Shown here piece by piece: positions 19,368 to 30,018 of a DNA stretch of 64,000 bases; within the stretch, counting starts at the first letter, position 1, and each line of letters opens with the position of its first letter. Under the pieces are notes generated by a model. The model saw only the letters and a program-made list of their open reading frames with translations, had not been told where the DNA came from and made no database searches. Both the position numbers and the translations under genes were made by a program. The stretch is taken from assembly GCA_902574995.1 (NCBI GenBank), contig CACGPP010000004.1:1-64000 (forward strand), read 5' to 3'. This DNA comes from an uncultured Alphaproteobacteria bacterium. GTDB taxonomy: Bacteria; Pseudomonadota; Alphaproteobacteria; HIMB59.

Positions 19368-21400
19368 TATGCTGATTTCTCCAAAAGAGATGGAGTTGAA
19401 ATTATTTCATCAACACATTTGGCCATAGTGACAGAATTTTTTGAAATCACATCTGACATATAAAAATTACTTACAGGATATTCTGCCTTACAATCTTCAA
19501 ATTCAATATCTGGTGTAATTGAAGTTGAATTTTCAACAACAATGATTTCATGATAATCAGAGAGAATTGGGTGTTTGTCAAATAACTCAGATCTTAATTG
19601 ATCAAATGTATTTGGGATAAAATCAAAAGATAATTCATCAGATAGTTTTTTTAGTATCGACCACTCTTCTTTGGCGGATCCAATTGGATTATGGCATTTT
19701 TTTGCTTCTTGAGGTCTGCCTTCAATATTTACAAAAGTACCATTTTTCTCTGTATAAAGAGGTGTTGGCAAAACAATATCAGACCCCATCGCTCCATCAT
19801 CACCGTGATGGCCAAAATAAACTTTAAAACAGTTATTGAACTGCTCGTCGGCAATATGTTCTGAGCCAAAAGAAAGAACCAATTCAAAATTATCTTTTTT
19901 TAAATTAGAAAACGGCTCACAAAGGTTATTAGTAGTATTACCTATAATCAATTGGCCCACACGTGAGGCATATGGATTTAAAAAATTTAGATTATTTTTT
20001 TCTTTTGTAATAACTTTGTATTTATCAGCATATGAAAAAATAGATTTTAAAGTTTTAATATTTTTAATTTTATTTAAAAACGCAGAGCCAATTATTATAA
20101 GAGGGTTAGTAGATTTTTTTAACGCTTTGATTATATTTTCATTATTTAAATTTGATAAACTTTCTCCTAGATACTCTGTTTTATAGTTCAAAGATATATT
20201 TTCACCAATGTTAAATACTTTTGCGTCATTATTATAAGCTTTGAATATCTTATGATTTATAATTGGTGTTTCTATTTTTGGGTTTGTTCCTACAAGAATA
20301 ATTAAATCTGCATTTTCTATATCGTTCAAAGGTGTGTTAAAACGATAACTATCTAAGCTTTCTAGGATAGCATGATTATCAGTTCGACACTCCACATTGT
20401 CTTTACCATAATTTGACATAAATTTTTTGATTGCATATCCGGTTTCTAAATCTACGTGCTCACCAATCAAAGCTAATGGTTTTAAAGTTTTTAATTTATC
20501 TTTTAAAACTTTTAAAGACTCTTCCCAATTTGATATTGATAATTTTTGGTTTTCTTTAATATAGGGTGTGTCTATTCTTTGTTGGTAGTAACCATCATAG
20601 TTAAATCGAACTTTATCTGATATCCACTCTTCATTTATGTATTCATTTGTTCTTGGTGTAACTCTTAAAATCTCCTCTGCTCTACTATCGACTCTGATAT
20701 TAGAACCAACGCTATCGAAGATATCGATTGAGTCTGTGCGTTTTAGCTCCCAAGGACGTGCTTTAAATTGATATGGCTTACTCGTGAGTGCTCCTACAGG
20801 GCATAAATCAATTACGTTACCTGAAAGCTCTGAAGTGATTGATTGTTCAAGATAAGTGGTAATTTCTGCATTCTCTCCCCTACCTAACATACCTAATTCT
20901 GGAACTCCGGCTACTTCAGTAGCAAATCTTACACACCTAGTGCAATGGATGCATCTAGTCATTATAGTGTTTACCAAAGGTCCCATATTTTTATTATCTA
21001 CAGCCCTTTTATTCTCTTTATATCTAGATTTGTCGAAACCGTAGTACATGGCCTGATCCTGTAAATCGCATTCTCCACCTTGATCACATATTGGGCAATC
21101 TAATGGGTGATTAATTAATAAAAACTCCATTACACCTTTTCTACCTGCATTTACCTTTTCAGAATTGGTGATTATCGACATGCCCTCCATTAGAGGCATA
21201 GTGCAGGAAGATACTAATTTTGGAGCTTTTTCAATTTCTACTAAACACATTCTACAGTTACCAGCAATAGTAAGTTTGTCGTGATAGCAAAATCTTGGAA
21301 TTTCTTCACCAGCTATTTCACAGGCTTGCATCACTGTAAGATTTTTATCTACCTGAATTTCTTTTTGATTAACTTTAATTTTTATTAAATCGTCACTCAT
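19367..21400 (-). CDS. nuoG: NADH-quinone oxidoreductase subunit G
   Basis: Iron-sulfur subunit of the NADH arm. The N-terminal 2Fe-2S domain has [18 protein letters not shown] and later [22 protein letters not shown] supplies the His/Cys ligands of cluster N5, and [10 protein letters not shown] begins the N4 motif. A molybdopterin-oxidoreductase-like domain without cofactor follows from about residue 220. The length of 677 matches alphaproteobacterial and mitochondrial 75-kDa subunits, shorter than the E. coli form. Confidence 0.97.
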   Translation of the reverse strand: MSDDLIKIKVNQKEIQVDKNLTVMQACEIAGEEIPRFCYHDKLTIAGNCRMCLVEIEKAPKLVSSCTMPLMEGMSIITNSEKVNAGRKGVMEFLLINHPLDCPICDQGGECDLQDQAMYYGFDKSRYKENKRAVDNKNMGPLVNTIMTRCIHCTRCVRFATEVAGVPELGMLGRGENAEITTYLEQSITSELSGNVIDLCPVGALTSKPYQFKARPWELKRTDSIDIFDSVGSNIRVDSRAEEILRVTPRTNEYINEEWISDKVRFNYDGYYQQRIDTPYIKENQKLSISNWEESLKVLKDKLKTLKPLALIGEHVDLETGYAIKKFMSNYGKDNVECRTDNHAILESLDSYRFNTPLNDIENADLIILVGTNPKIETPIINHKIFKAYNNDAKVFNIGENISLNYKTEYLGESLSNLNNENIIKALKKSTNPLIIIGSAFLNKIKNIKTLKSIFSYADKYKVITKEKNNLNFLNPYASRVGQLIIGNTTNNLCEPFSNLKKDNFELVLSFGSEHIADEQFNNCFKVYFGHHGDDGAMGSDIVLPTPLYTEKNGTFVNIEGRPQEAKKCHNPIGSAKEEWSILKKLSDELSFDFIPNTFDQLRSELFDKHPILSDYHEIIVVENSTSITPDIEFEDCKAEYPVSNFYMSDVISKNSVTMAKCVDEIISTPSLLEKSA

Positions 21401-22668
21401 GAAGCTTTTAACTTTTCATTATATTTACTTATTAACTCTGATTTAAAATTTTTGATGAGTCCTTGTATAGGCCAAGCAGCTGCATCTCCTAAAGCGCAGA
21501 TAGTATGACCCTCTACTTGCTTTGTAACATTTTCTAAAAGCTCTATTTGTTCGGGAGATATCTCTCCTCTAACTAATCTCTGCATCATTCTATGCATCCA
21601 GCCTGTTCCTTCTCTGCAAGGTGTACATTGACCACAACTTTCATGTTTGTAAAAGTAAGCAAACCTCTCAATTACCTCAGCAATATCATTATTCTTGTTA
21701 ACAACAATCACTCCAGCTGTACCTAAACCTGAGCCATTAGCTTTTAGATCATCAAAATTCATTAAAACTGATTCACAAATATTTTTTGGAAGCATTGGGG
21801 TACTAGAACCTCCTGGTACTATCGCCTTTAAATTATCCCATCCTCCCTCAACTCCATCACAATGCTTTTCAACTAATTCTTTAAGTGGTATTCCCATTTC
21901 CTCTTCTATTGTGCATGGCTTATTAACATTACCAGATATGCAAAAAATTTTTGTGCCTGTATTATTTTCAGCACCAATTGACTTAAACCAATCTGGGCCT
22001 CTTCTTAAAATAGTTGGAACTACTGCAATTGACTCCACATTGTTAATAGTTGTCGGCATACCATATAAACCTACACCAGCAGGAAAAGGAGGTTTTAATC
22101 TTGGTTGTCCTTTTTTTCCTTCTAAACTCTCTAAAAGAGCTGTCTCTTCTCCACATATATAAGCTCCAGCACCCCTGTGAACATAAAGATCAAAATCAAA
22201 TCCGCTACCACAAGCATTTTTTCCGATAAAGCCTCGTTCATATGCCTCTTCAATTGCCTTTTCTAATTGGACATATTCGTGGTGGTATTCGCCCCTAATG
22301 TATATGTAACATTTAGATGCTTGAATTGCGTATGAAGCTATCAAGCACCCTTCTACAAGAGTATGTGGGTCATTTCTAATAATTTCTCTATCTTTGCAAG
22401 TACCAGGTTCTGACTCATCAGCATTGACAACCAAATAATGCTGTTTACCAGTGTTCTTTGGCATGAATGACCATTTAAGACCTGTAGAAAATCCAGCTCC
22501 ACCTCTTCCTCTTAACTGACTGGATTTAACTAATTCGATAATATCATTTTGATCTTTAGACAAAATTTCTTTTGTGTTTGACCAGGAGCCTCTTTTTAAA
22601 GCTCCTTCAATGAAGGGTTCTTGAAAACCATGAAGGTTTTGAAAAACTTTATCTTTTTCATTAAGCAT
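21397..22668 (-). CDS. nuoF: NADH-quinone oxidoreductase subunit F
   Basis: NADH-binding flavoprotein subunit carrying FMN and cluster N3. The NADH site reads [19 protein letters not shown], the FMN site [16 protein letters not shown], and the cluster motif [15 protein letters not shown] start at 22668 ([12 protein letters not shown]), which overlaps nuoE by 8 bases and gives 423 residues. The longer in-frame start at 22707 would add 13 non-conserved residues inside nuoE. Confidence 0.95.
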   Translation of the reverse strand: MLNEKDKVFQNLHGFQEPFIEGALKRGSWSNTKEILSKDQNDIIELVKSSQLRGRGGAGFSTGLKWSFMPKNTGKQHYLVVNADESEPGTCKDREIIRNDPHTLVEGCLIASYAIQASKCYIYIRGEYHHEYVQLEKAIEEAYERGFIGKNACGSGFDFDLYVHRGAGAYICGEETALLESLEGKKGQPRLKPPFPAGVGLYGMPTTINNVESIAVVPTILRRGPDWFKSIGAENNTGTKIFCISGNVNKPCTIEEEMGIPLKELVEKHCDGVEGGWDNLKAIVPGGSSTPMLPKNICESVLMNFDDLKANGSGLGTAGVIVVNKNNDIAEVIERFAYFYKHESCGQCTPCREGTGWMHRMMQRLVRGEISPEQIELLENVTKQVEGHTICALGDAAAWPIQGLIKNFKSELISKYNEKLKAS

Positions 22669-23248
22669 TTTCTGAACTTCTCCTGCCTTTTTGAGAACCA
22701 ATAACATTTGGTTTTCCCTCTTTAATATTGTCTATAATTTTTTTTGTAGACTCTTCATCTAAATCCTCATAGAAATCATTATTGATTTGTACCATAGGTC
22801 CATTTGAGCAAGCACCTAGACACTCTACTTCAACAACTGTAAATTTATTATCGTCACTGGTATCATTAATTTCACATTTTGTTTCTTTACAAATAGTTTT
22901 CGTAATCTTATTTGAACCTCTAAGCCAACAAGGAGAGGTTCTACAAATCTGAACAAGATTTTCTCCAACAGGTCTTGTATTATACATTGAATAAAATGAG
23001 GCCACTTCTGTGACTCTTATTTTAGGCATATTTAAAGTTTCAGCGATTGTTTCTATACATTCGATACTTATCCAATTATTGTTTTGCTCTTGCGCCAAAT
23101 ATAGAAGAGGCATAACTGCGCTTTGTTCTCTGCCTTTAGGATATTTAGAAATTATATTTTTAATTGATCTTAGATTATCTTTAGACCAAGAAAATTTTTC
23201 GCCCGATCTAGAAAAATTATTTGATAAACCTGGATGATTACCACTCAT
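22661..23248 (-). CDS. nuoE: NADH-quinone oxidoreductase subunit E
   Basis: Thioredoxin-like 2Fe-2S subunit (cluster N1a). The four cysteines lie in [10 protein letters not shown] (two) and [12 protein letters not shown] (two). The N-terminal helical bundle has [20 protein letters not shown] and [12 protein letters not shown]. At 195 residues it is in the alphaproteobacterial range. It overlaps nuoD by 4 bases. The tail, rich in K, S and R, is not conserved. Confidence 0.95.
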   Translation of the reverse strand: MSGNHPGLSNNFSRSGEKFSWSKDNLRSIKNIISKYPKGREQSAVMPLLYLAQEQNNNWISIECIETIAETLNMPKIRVTEVASFYSMYNTRPVGENLVQICRTSPCWLRGSNKITKTICKETKCEINDTSDDNKFTVVEVECLGACSNGPMVQINNDFYEDLDEESTKKIIDNIKEGKPNVIGSQKGRRSSENA

Positions 23249-24420
23249 CTGTCTACCTCTCCAAATACTATATCTAAACTTCCTAAAATTGATGGTACGT
23301 CAGCTAGTTGGTGGCCCTTTGATAAAAAATGTAATGCCTGTAAATGGACAAAGCCCGGCGCTCTCAACTTGCATCGATATGGTTTGGAACTTCCATCTGA
23401 AACTAATACAACACCAAATTCTCCTTTTGGTGCCTCTACGCTTTTGTATGTAATACCCTCAGGAACCCTATAACCCTCGGTAAATAATTTAAAATGATGA
23501 ATAATAGCTTCCATTGAGTTTTTCATTTCTGATCTTTTAGGTGGAGTAATTTTATTATTCTCAACCATTACGGGTCCTTCTGGAATATTTTCAATACATT
23601 GTAAGATTATCTTAACTGACTCTCTCATCTCCTCCATTCTCACCAAATATCTATCATAGGTGTCACCAGTTTTGCCAACTGGTATGTCGAAATCTAAATC
23701 CTCATAAACATCATAAGGTTGAGATTTTCTTAAATCCCAAGCTACACCACTAGCACGAAGAACAGGGCCACTGCAACTTAGTCTTATTGCATCATCTTTC
23801 TTTAAAATACCTATATCAACAGATCGTTGTTTGAATATTCTATTTTCAGTAAGTAGTTCTTCAAGCGTATCTATAAATTTAGGAAAGTTAGTAAAATACT
23901 TTTTCATTTTTTCTAACAAATTTTCAGGCAAGTCTTGGTGAACTCCACCAGGTCGAAAATAAGCTGCATGAAATCTGGCACCTGATACAGCTTCATGGAA
24001 CTCCAACATTTTTTCTCTTTCTTCGAAAGCCCACAGCATTGGAGTAGCAGCACCTATATCCATAGCAAACGCTGGAATATTTAATAAATGATTAAGTATC
24101 CTAGTAACTTCTGCAAACATAACTCTGATGTATTGTGCTCGTTTAGGAGCTTCAATATTTAATAAATTCTCGACAGCTAAAGCGAAAGCATGTTCTTGAC
24201 ACATTGGTGAGACATAATCTAGACGATCAAAATATGGAATAGCTTGAGTATAAGTTTTCTGTTCAATTAATTTTTCAGTTCCTCTATGCAAAAGTCCAAT
24301 GTGAGGTTCAGCTTTATTAACTACCTCCCCTTCTAATTGTACAAGAAGTCTTAAAACACCATGTGCGGCAGGATGTTGGGGTCCAAAGTTTAGAGTTACA
24401 GGTTTAAAATTCTCTGACAT
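23245..24420 (-). CDS. nuoD: NADH-quinone oxidoreductase subunit D
   Basis: 49-kDa subunit lining the quinone cavity, related to NiFe hydrogenases but without metal ligands. Start motif: [16 protein letters not shown], with the quinone-site histidine. It continues [31 protein letters not shown] and, near the end, [16 protein letters not shown]. At 391 residues NuoD is separate from NuoC, unlike the fused NuoCD of E. coli. It abuts nuoC with a one-base overlap. Confidence 0.97.
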   Translation of the reverse strand: MSENFKPVTLNFGPQHPAAHGVLRLLVQLEGEVVNKAEPHIGLLHRGTEKLIEQKTYTQAIPYFDRLDYVSPMCQEHAFALAVENLLNIEAPKRAQYIRVMFAEVTRILNHLLNIPAFAMDIGAATPMLWAFEEREKMLEFHEAVSGARFHAAYFRPGGVHQDLPENLLEKMKKYFTNFPKFIDTLEELLTENRIFKQRSVDIGILKKDDAIRLSCSGPVLRASGVAWDLRKSQPYDVYEDLDFDIPVGKTGDTYDRYLVRMEEMRESVKIILQCIENIPEGPVMVENNKITPPKRSEMKNSMEAIIHHFKLFTEGYRVPEGITYKSVEAPKGEFGVVLVSDGSSKPYRCKLRAPGFVHLQALHFLSKGHQLADVPSILGSLDIVFGEVDR

Positions 24421-25016
24421 TACTTCTTTTCAAGCTCCTCTTTAATTGTTTCTTTCATTCCCTCCCAGGGACTTTCATTGTCAAAATCTCTGAATTCCTG
24501 TTTTAATGTTACAGGCTCATAAACAACTTTTTTTAAGTTTTCATCATAACGAACCTCTTCATAACCCGTCAGAGGAAAGTCTTTTCTGAGCGGATGACCT
24601 TGAAAATTATAATCATTCATTATTCTTTGAAGATTTGGATGATTAACAAAGTTTATGCCAAAAAGATCGTAACATTCTCTTTCAAACCAATCGGCAGACT
24701 CAAAAATTTGTGTTATTGAATTGATATCTAAATTATCTTCGGAAATGTTAGTAAAAATAAATAATCTTTTATTAAATTTTAAACTTAGAAAAGAGTAGAT
24801 AAGAGTAAATCGTTCATTTGAATAACTTGATTTGGATAGCATATTATCAGTTACAGTAATATCAATTAACTGGTCATAGAGTAGATCTTCGTCTTCTTTA
24901 ATTTTTTGTGTTACTTCTAGAATGGAGTCTTTGTTAACTAATATATTGTCTATTCCAGACTTTATTGGAAAATGGAAGTTACCAGTTGAATATTTTTGTA
25001 AAATATTTGGAGACAA
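24420..25016 (-). CDS. nuoC: NADH-quinone oxidoreductase subunit C
   Basis: 30-kDa peripheral-arm subunit without cofactors, bridging NuoB and NuoD. The signature is [24 protein letters not shown] (about residues 103-126), followed by [19 protein letters not shown]. The length of 198 residues is normal for a separate NuoC. It starts five bases after nuoB. Confidence 0.95.
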   Translation of the reverse strand: MSPNILQKYSTGNFHFPIKSGIDNILVNKDSILEVTQKIKEDEDLLYDQLIDITVTDNMLSKSSYSNERFTLIYSFLSLKFNKRLFIFTNISEDNLDINSITQIFESADWFERECYDLFGINFVNHPNLQRIMNDYNFQGHPLRKDFPLTGYEEVRYDENLKKVVYEPVTLKQEFRDFDNESPWEGMKETIKEELEKK

Positions 25017-25021
25017 GAAAT

Positions 25022-25552
25022 TTACCTATAAATCTTCTTTTTCTTTTTGATTTTATCTTGAAGTTGCATAATGCCGTACAAAAGAGCTTCTGCTGTAGGT
25101 GGACATCCAGGGACATAAATATCAACAGGCACTATCCTATCGCATCCTCGAACAACAGAGTAAGAGTAGTGATAATATCCTCCTCCATTAGCACAAGAAC
25201 CCATAGAGATTACCCATCTTGGTTCAGGCATTTGATCATAAACTTTTCTCAAAGCAGAAGCCATTTTGTTTGTAAGAGTTCCCGCAACAATCATTACATC
25301 AGATTGCCTTGGAGAACCTCTTGGAATTACACCTAAACGATCTAGATCGTATCTACTCATATAGGAGTGCATCATCTCAACACCACAACATGCTAAACCG
25401 AAAGTCATAGGCCATAAAGATCCTGACCTCGCCCAATTTATTAAATTTTCAAATGATGCTGTTACAAAACCTTTTTTTTCAAATAGCTCATCAATATTTA
25501 ATGATTTGTCTTTTTCTAATACTACTCCCAATCTAGTGCTCCATTTTTCCAT
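25022..25552 (-). CDS. nuoB: NADH-quinone oxidoreductase subunit B
   Basis: PSST subunit bearing terminal cluster N2, which reduces quinone. Cluster ligands appear as the tandem cysteines in [10 protein letters not shown], then [11 protein letters not shown] and [12 protein letters not shown]. The C-terminus KKKKKIYR is basic. At 176 residues the size is as expected. Its ATG lies 31 bases within the end of nuoA. Confidence 0.97.
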   Translation of the reverse strand: MEKWSTRLGVVLEKDKSLNIDELFEKKGFVTASFENLINWARSGSLWPMTFGLACCGVEMMHSYMSRYDLDRLGVIPRGSPRQSDVMIVAGTLTNKMASALRKVYDQMPEPRWVISMGSCANGGGYYHYSYSVVRGCDRIVPVDIYVPGCPPTAEALLYGIMQLQDKIKKKKKIYR

Positions 25553-25881
25553 TCATATATAAATCCTACTGTGAGAATAAATAAAAAAAACATCATTGAA
25601 TAAAAACCAAGAGCTCCAATATTGCTAAGACTCACGGCCCAAGGAAATAAAAACGCAATTTCTAAATCAAATATAATAAATAGTATTGATACTAAATAAA
25701 ACTTAACATCAAATTTTGACCGAGCGTCGTCAAATGCCTCAAAACCACATTCATATGCAGATAGTTTTTCAGTATCAGGTGAACTAGGTGATAATATTTT
25801 TGAGAGCAAATACATAGCGATTGCCATTCCTGCCCCAATAACAATGAATATCAATATGAAAATATAATCTAGGTTATACAT
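25522..25881 (-). CDS. nuoA: NADH-quinone oxidoreductase subunit A
   Basis: Three-helix complex I subunit at the base of the quinone site. The conserved loop between helices 1 and 2 reads [20 protein letters not shown] with the signature cysteine. Helix 2 has [20 protein letters not shown], including the functional acidic residues. The length of 119 is typical. It is the first gene of the nuo cluster, and a probable promoter lies just upstream (25912-25917). Confidence 0.96.
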   Translation of the reverse strand: MYNLDYIFILIFIVIGAGMAIAMYLLSKILSPSSPDTEKLSAYECGFEAFDDARSKFDVKFYLVSILFIIFDLEIAFLFPWAVSLSNIGALGFYSMMFFLFILTVGFIYEWKNGALDWE

Positions 25882-25911
25882 TAAAAGTTTTGATTTTCCG
25901 TAACGCAGTAC

Positions 25912-25917
25912 ATTATA
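25912..25917 (-). promoter_or_regulatory. Probable -10 element of the nuo operon
   Basis: The minus strand reads TATAAT, a perfect sigma-70 -10 box, about 31 bases upstream of the nuoA ATG. Seventeen bases further up is a poor -35 (GTCACT). It lies in the only sizeable gap (129 bases) between nuoA and the lipoprotein gene, where a promoter for the 14-gene cluster would be expected. Confidence 0.4.
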
Positions 25918-26010
25918 AGAAACAATATGTATTTAGTGACGATAAAAATGACGCATTAGTCTTACACTTGATTTTTTAATATTTGAGTGTAAAAAAGTTT
26001 AAAAAATATT

Positions 26011-27033
26011 TTATCCTCTAGTATAGTAAGCAACTCTATCTTCTGTAAAGATAGGAAATGATTCATTTATTGTTTGTTTTTTTAGATTACTACAATGATA
26101 GCCAATATTTTCTATTAAAAGGTCCTTACATTCAGTTCCAAAGTGGATTTCATCAGCATAAATAGATTGATAAGAGCCATCTAATCTTGAACCATAAATA
26201 CCAAATTTAAAATTTGCCAAATTATCAGAGTTTTTTACACCTTTTTGATCTTTCCAGAGTGTTTGGTTTTTTCTGTAATGCAATAACTTTCCATTTAACC
26301 AAATTTTATGAAAAGCTTTGGAAATATCCTTTTTATTAAAATTAATATTGAAGACTAAATCATACCATTTATTTCTTTGTAAATTTTTTGCAGATATTAT
26401 TTGGTACCAATCATGCCTAGCTTCACAAAAAATTCTTTTATCAGTATCCTCTGGACCTCCAGCACCAGGTGAGCAATCATCATTCCCTCCTTCAATAATA
26501 ATAACTCCCTCACTAGATTCGTGTCTCCAAAGCAAACCTTTCTTCTTGTCTATTTGAAGCATAAACATAGGACCAAAAAAACTCTCTGTGCTATGAAATT
26601 GCAATATTGATTTATTCATAGCGCTATCATTATTTAGTTCGTAATTATCTGTGATTAAAAAAGAATAAGATAACCATATTTCTCCTTGAAAACCATAATT
26701 GGTTCCTACCTCTACTCTTTTTTGTTTTTCACCATTTGGTCGTGAGCAATCTTTTAATTTGTTATAACACTCATCTCCTGGTGCTTGGATAAAAAAAGCA
26801 GTATCTCCGTATCTTGTTTTCTCTTTCTGAAGTTGAAAAAGTACCAAGTTTTTTTTTCTTTGATATTTTTTTATTTCTTCTTTTGAACTAGCATTCCAAC
26901 CTGGGTCAATTTTAAAACCTTTAATTGTTGTATCGCCAAAGCTCATACCAAGTGTCTTTAATCCATGAACATCTTTTGATTTATAAGAAGAACATGAAAA
27001 TAAAGAAAAAATTAAAAAAAACGAAATGAATAT
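26011..27033 (-). CDS. Lipoprotein with a heparin-lyase-like (polysaccharide lyase) domain, unusual start
   Basis: A hydrophobic signal (FISFFLIFSLFSC) with lipobox LFSC is followed by about 330 residues resembling the PF14099-type polysaccharide lyase jelly-roll fold. Examples are RNKWYDLVFNINFN, KIWLNGKLLHYRKNQTLW, FKFGIYGSR and YADEIHFG, the usual order in that family. Several cysteines (GDECYN..KDCS, DDCS, FCEA) could form disulfides. It probably acts on a polysaccharide at the outer membrane. No ATG, GTG or TTG exists in frame between the tRNA-Asp 3' end and the lipobox. Translation would need ATA (27033), ATT (27027) or a TTG at 27102 inside the tRNA gene. I mark the first; the start is uncertain. 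Confidence 0.6.
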   Translation of the reverse strand: MFISFFLIFSLFSCSSYKSKDVHGLKTLGMSFGDTTIKGFKIDPGWNASSKEEIKKYQRKKNLVLFQLQKEKTRYGDTAFFIQAPGDECYNKLKDCSRPNGEKQKRVEVGTNYGFQGEIWLSYSFLITDNYELNNDSAMNKSILQFHSTESFFGPMFMLQIDKKKGLLWRHESSEGVIIIEGGNDDCSPGAGGPEDTDKRIFCEARHDWYQIISAKNLQRNKWYDLVFNINFNKKDISKAFHKIWLNGKLLHYRKNQTLWKDQKGVKNSDNLANFKFGIYGSRLDGSYQSIYADEIHFGTECKDLLIENIGYHCSNLKKQTINESFPIFTEDRVAYYTRG

Positions 27034-27040
27034 TTTGAAG

Positions 27041-27118
27041 TGGCGGGAGCGACGGGACTCGAACCCGCGACCTCCTGCGTGACAGGCAGGCGTTCTAACC
27101 AAACTGAACTACACCCCC
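27041..27118 (-). tRNA. tRNA-Asp (anticodon GTC)
   Basis: The minus strand folds as a full cloverleaf. The acceptor GGGGGTG pairs with CGCTCCC (with G-T wobbles), the anticodon stem CCTGC/GCAGG encloses loop CTGTCAC, and the T-arm GCGGG-TTCGAGT-CCCGT follows. CCA is encoded. The anticodon loop is the same as in bacterial tRNA-Asp. It lies 13 bases after tRNA-Val. Confidence 0.95.
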
Positions 27119-27131
27119 GACAATTGTCGAA

Positions 27132-27207
27132 TGGTGGGCGATGACGGACTCGAACCGCCGACCCTCTCGGTGTAAACGAGATGCTCTACCAACTGAGCTA
27201 ATCGCCC
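27132..27207 (-). tRNA. tRNA-Val (anticodon TAC)
   Basis: The minus strand gives acceptor GGGCGAT with ATCGCCC, D-arm GCTC-AGTTGGTA-GAGC, anticodon stem TCTCG/CGAGA with loop TTTACAC, T-arm GGCGG-TTCGAGT-CCGTC, and encoded CCA. Length is 76. It lies directly after hup and before tRNA-Asp. Confidence 0.95.
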
Positions 27208-27225
27208 TATCTAACTTTCAAAAAA

Positions 27226-27507
27226 TTAGACTGTGGACTTTATTAGTTCTTTTAGCTGTTTTCCAGCAAGAAATTTTGGCTTTTTTGATGCAGGAATTTG
27301 GATTGACTCTCCCGTTCTTGGGTTTCTTCCAGTCTTAGCTTTTGTGTTAGCTACCTTAAAAGTACCAAAACCGGCAATCTTAACATCCCCTCCTGCTTTC
27401 AACGTAGATGTGATAATATCAAATAAACTTTCTACAGCCTTAGTTGCATCTGATTTTCCAACACCATTTTTCGTACTATATTCAGCAATGAGTTCATTTT
27501 TGTTCAT
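27226..27507 (-). CDS. hup: HU-family DNA-binding protein
   Basis: A small histone-like protein that bends DNA and compacts the nucleoid. The sequence is classical: MNKNELIAEYSTKNGVGKSDA, then VKIAGFGTFKV and the DNA-clamping arm ARxGRNP variant KTGRNPRTGESIQIPASK. At 93 residues it has HU length. A strong Shine-Dalgarno (AAGGAGGT) precedes the ATG. Its place after lon is a common bacterial order. Confidence 0.96.
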   Translation of the reverse strand: MNKNELIAEYSTKNGVGKSDATKAVESLFDIITSTLKAGGDVKIAGFGTFKVANTKAKTGRNPRTGESIQIPASKKPKFLAGKQLKELIKSTV

Positions 27508-27537
27508 ACCGAACCTCCTTAGTGATTCTATTAGTTA

Positions 27538-27567
27538 ATTGTAGTAAGAAAAAGGTAAGAAAATCAA
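27538..27567 (-). promoter_or_regulatory. Probable hup promoter
   Basis: On the minus strand TTGATT (27562-27567) and TACAAT (27538-27543) are separated by 18 bases. Each differs from the sigma-70 consensus by one or two bases. The site falls in the 70-base lon-hup gap, about 31 bases before the hup ATG, and would also serve the two tRNAs downstream. Confidence 0.5.
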
Positions 27568-27577
27568 CAACAATATC

Positions 27578-29995
27578 CTAGTTGACGAATGTTTTTTCTT
27601 GATTTTGCTGGTTTTTTGGCTTCATAGACTCAGTAACTAAGTGCCTCCAGTCCAATTTTTTGTTGATTTTACTGATTTTTCCATCGAGAGCTAAGTCCAA
27701 TACCTCTTTTGCAAACTCGACTTTCTTAATTATCAACTTGTTTTGAATGTCTTTTTGGATTTCAACTAAGTCCTTTTCATTTTCTTTTGGGATTATAACA
27801 GTTTTAATACCGTACCTTATCGCAGCCAATAATTTCTCTTTTAATCCCCCAATTGGAAGAACTCTTCCTTTTAATGTAATTTCCCCAGTCATTGCAATGT
27901 CTCTTTTAATTTTAATATCAGTAAGAGATGAAATTAATGAGGTAAATATTGTTATGCCAGCACTTGGGCCATCTTTAGGTATAGCTCCTTCGGGTACATG
28001 TAAATGAATATCTATTTTATCGAAAACCTTTGGATTTACTCCAAACTCAACGGAATTAGATTTAATGTAACCTAAAGCAGCAGTAATAGACTCTTTCATC
28101 ACGTCTCCAAGTTTACCTGTTGCATTAATCATTCCCTTACCTGAGGATAAATTAACTTCAATATTTAAGATATCTCCACCAACCTGAGTCCATGCAAGCC
28201 CATTGGTAATGCCCACTAAATTTTTCTTTTCTAAAACACTATCCTTGAATTTTTCCGGGCCTAAAAAATTTTTTATAGCTTTATCATCAAAAACAAATGG
28301 TTTTTTTGATCTTGATTTATTTTTTTCTAATTGATAAACAAGTTTTCTAAAAAGCTTATCAAAAACTTTTTCGAGCCCTCTGACACCTGACTCTCTAGTA
28401 TAGTGTCTTACTATTTTGGTAATTGAGCTTTTATCAAGCTTAAATTCATTATTTTTTAAAATATTTTTATTCATTTTTCTTGGAATTAAATATTTTTTTG
28501 CAATTTCAACTTTTTCTTTTTCTGTATATCCAGATACTTCAATGACCTCTAATCTGTCAAGTAGTGGGCCAGGTATATTGTAAGTATTACCGGTGCAAAT
28601 GAACATCACATTTGATAAATCATAATCAACCTCAAGATAATGATCATTAAATTGACTATTTTGCTCAGGATCTAAAACTTCTAATAATGCAGAGGATGGA
28701 TCTCCTCTCCAGTCACTACCTACCTTATCTATTTCATCTAATAAAATAATGGGATTAGATGTTTTTGTTTTCTTCATAGCCTGAATAAATCGACCGGGCA
28801 TTGAGCCAATATATGTTCTTCTATGACCTCTAATTTCAGCCTCGTCCCTAATTCCACCAAGAGATATCTTAGCAAATTCTCTGCCAGTAGCCCTCGCAAT
28901 AGATTTACCTAATGAAGTTTTACCTACACCCGGAGGTCCTACAAAACAAAGTATTGTGCCAGATGCTTTTTTAGATCTTTTTTTAACTGCTAAAAATTCA
29001 AGTATTCTCTCTTTTACTTTTTCGAGACCATAGTGGTCATCATTTAATATTTTTTCAGAACCTTTTATGTCTATGACTTCTTTTGAGAATTTTTCCCATG
29101 GTATATCTAATATCCATTCTAGGTAATTGCGAATAACTGATGCTTCAGCAGACATTGGACTCATAGATTTTAATTTTTTAAATTCATTTAGAGCTTTTTC
29201 TTTTGCTTCTTTTGATAGTTTTACTTCATTTATTTTTTTCTCTATTTCATAATACTCGTTTGAACCGTCTTCACCATCACCAAGTTCTTTCTGTATGGCT
29301 TTCATTTGTTCATTTAAGTAGTACTCTCTTTGAGTTTTTTCCATTTGTCTTTTTACTCTATTTTTTATTTTTTTCTCAAGAGCAGAAAAGTTAAGTTCTT
29401 TTGAAAAGAAATTCAGTAGATTTTGAATTTTTTTATTGATGTCAGTAATTTCTAAATTTTTTTGTTTATCTTCAATTCCAACATTCAAGTTGTAATAAAT
29501 GTTATCAATGAACTGATATGGATCTTCAATATTTAAAAGACCCTCAAGGATGTCATTATTATTTCCTATATTTTGTATATAATTTTGAAATTCATTTTTT
29601 AAAACTCTTATTGAGGCTTTTAATTCGACTGAATTTTTTTTGTTAATTACTACTGGTTCAATTTTAGCTGTAAGGAAGTTATTACTTGCCTTAACAGCAG
29701 ACTTTATCTTTACGATTTCTAAACCTTCAGTAAGAACCTTGTATGTATTATCAGGCAACTTAAGAAACTGAATAATTTTTGATTTTACTCCATAGGAATA
29801 AACATCGTTAACTTGGGGATCATCTGTCGTTGGTTCTTTTTGTGTAAATAAATAAATAATCTTATTGTTGTTATTCATAGCAAAATTAATTGCATCAATA
29901 GATTTAGCTCGGCCTACAAACAAAGGTGAGGTTATAGAGGGATAAACAACTAAATCCCTTAAGGGTAAAACAGGTCCAATGATTTGCTTTTCCAT
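27578..29995 (-). CDS. lon: ATP-dependent protease La
   Basis: AAA+ serine protease removing misfolded and regulatory proteins. An N-terminal substrate-binding domain (VLPLRDLVVYPS) comes first. The Walker A is GPPGVGKTSLGKS (near residue 356), and Walker B is IILLDEIDKVG. The catalytic serine is in KDGPSAGITIFTSL and the lysine in TGEITLKGRVLPIGGLKEK. The length of 805 is normal. It stands in the conserved series tig-clpP-clpX-lon-hup. Confidence 0.97.
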   Translation of the reverse strand: MEKQIIGPVLPLRDLVVYPSITSPLFVGRAKSIDAINFAMNNNNKIIYLFTQKEPTTDDPQVNDVYSYGVKSKIIQFLKLPDNTYKVLTEGLEIVKIKSAVKASNNFLTAKIEPVVINKKNSVELKASIRVLKNEFQNYIQNIGNNNDILEGLLNIEDPYQFIDNIYYNLNVGIEDKQKNLEITDINKKIQNLLNFFSKELNFSALEKKIKNRVKRQMEKTQREYYLNEQMKAIQKELGDGEDGSNEYYEIEKKINEVKLSKEAKEKALNEFKKLKSMSPMSAEASVIRNYLEWILDIPWEKFSKEVIDIKGSEKILNDDHYGLEKVKERILEFLAVKKRSKKASGTILCFVGPPGVGKTSLGKSIARATGREFAKISLGGIRDEAEIRGHRRTYIGSMPGRFIQAMKKTKTSNPIILLDEIDKVGSDWRGDPSSALLEVLDPEQNSQFNDHYLEVDYDLSNVMFICTGNTYNIPGPLLDRLEVIEVSGYTEKEKVEIAKKYLIPRKMNKNILKNNEFKLDKSSITKIVRHYTRESGVRGLEKVFDKLFRKLVYQLEKNKSRSKKPFVFDDKAIKNFLGPEKFKDSVLEKKNLVGITNGLAWTQVGGDILNIEVNLSSGKGMINATGKLGDVMKESITAALGYIKSNSVEFGVNPKVFDKIDIHLHVPEGAIPKDGPSAGITIFTSLISSLTDIKIKRDIAMTGEITLKGRVLPIGGLKEKLLAAIRYGIKTVIIPKENEKDLVEIQKDIQNKLIIKKVEFAKEVLDLALDGKISKINKKLDWRHLVTESMKPKNQQNQEKTFVN

Positions 29996-30018
29996 ACTAT
30001 TAAGATAGTGAGGAATTT

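Noticed and set aside
21695..22162. 155-codon plus-strand frame inside nuoF
   Set aside because: Fully antisense to the conserved NuoF core; no Shine-Dalgarno or known family.
24965..25336. 123-codon plus-strand frame over nuoB/nuoC
   Set aside because: Antisense shadow of NuoB; composition reflects the complementary strand of a conserved protein.
25962..25992. TTACACT/AGTGTAA inverted repeat between the lipoprotein gene and nuoA as a terminator
   Set aside because: Only 7 bp with a 17-base AT-rich loop and no T-run in the direction of the lipoprotein transcript; too weak to call.
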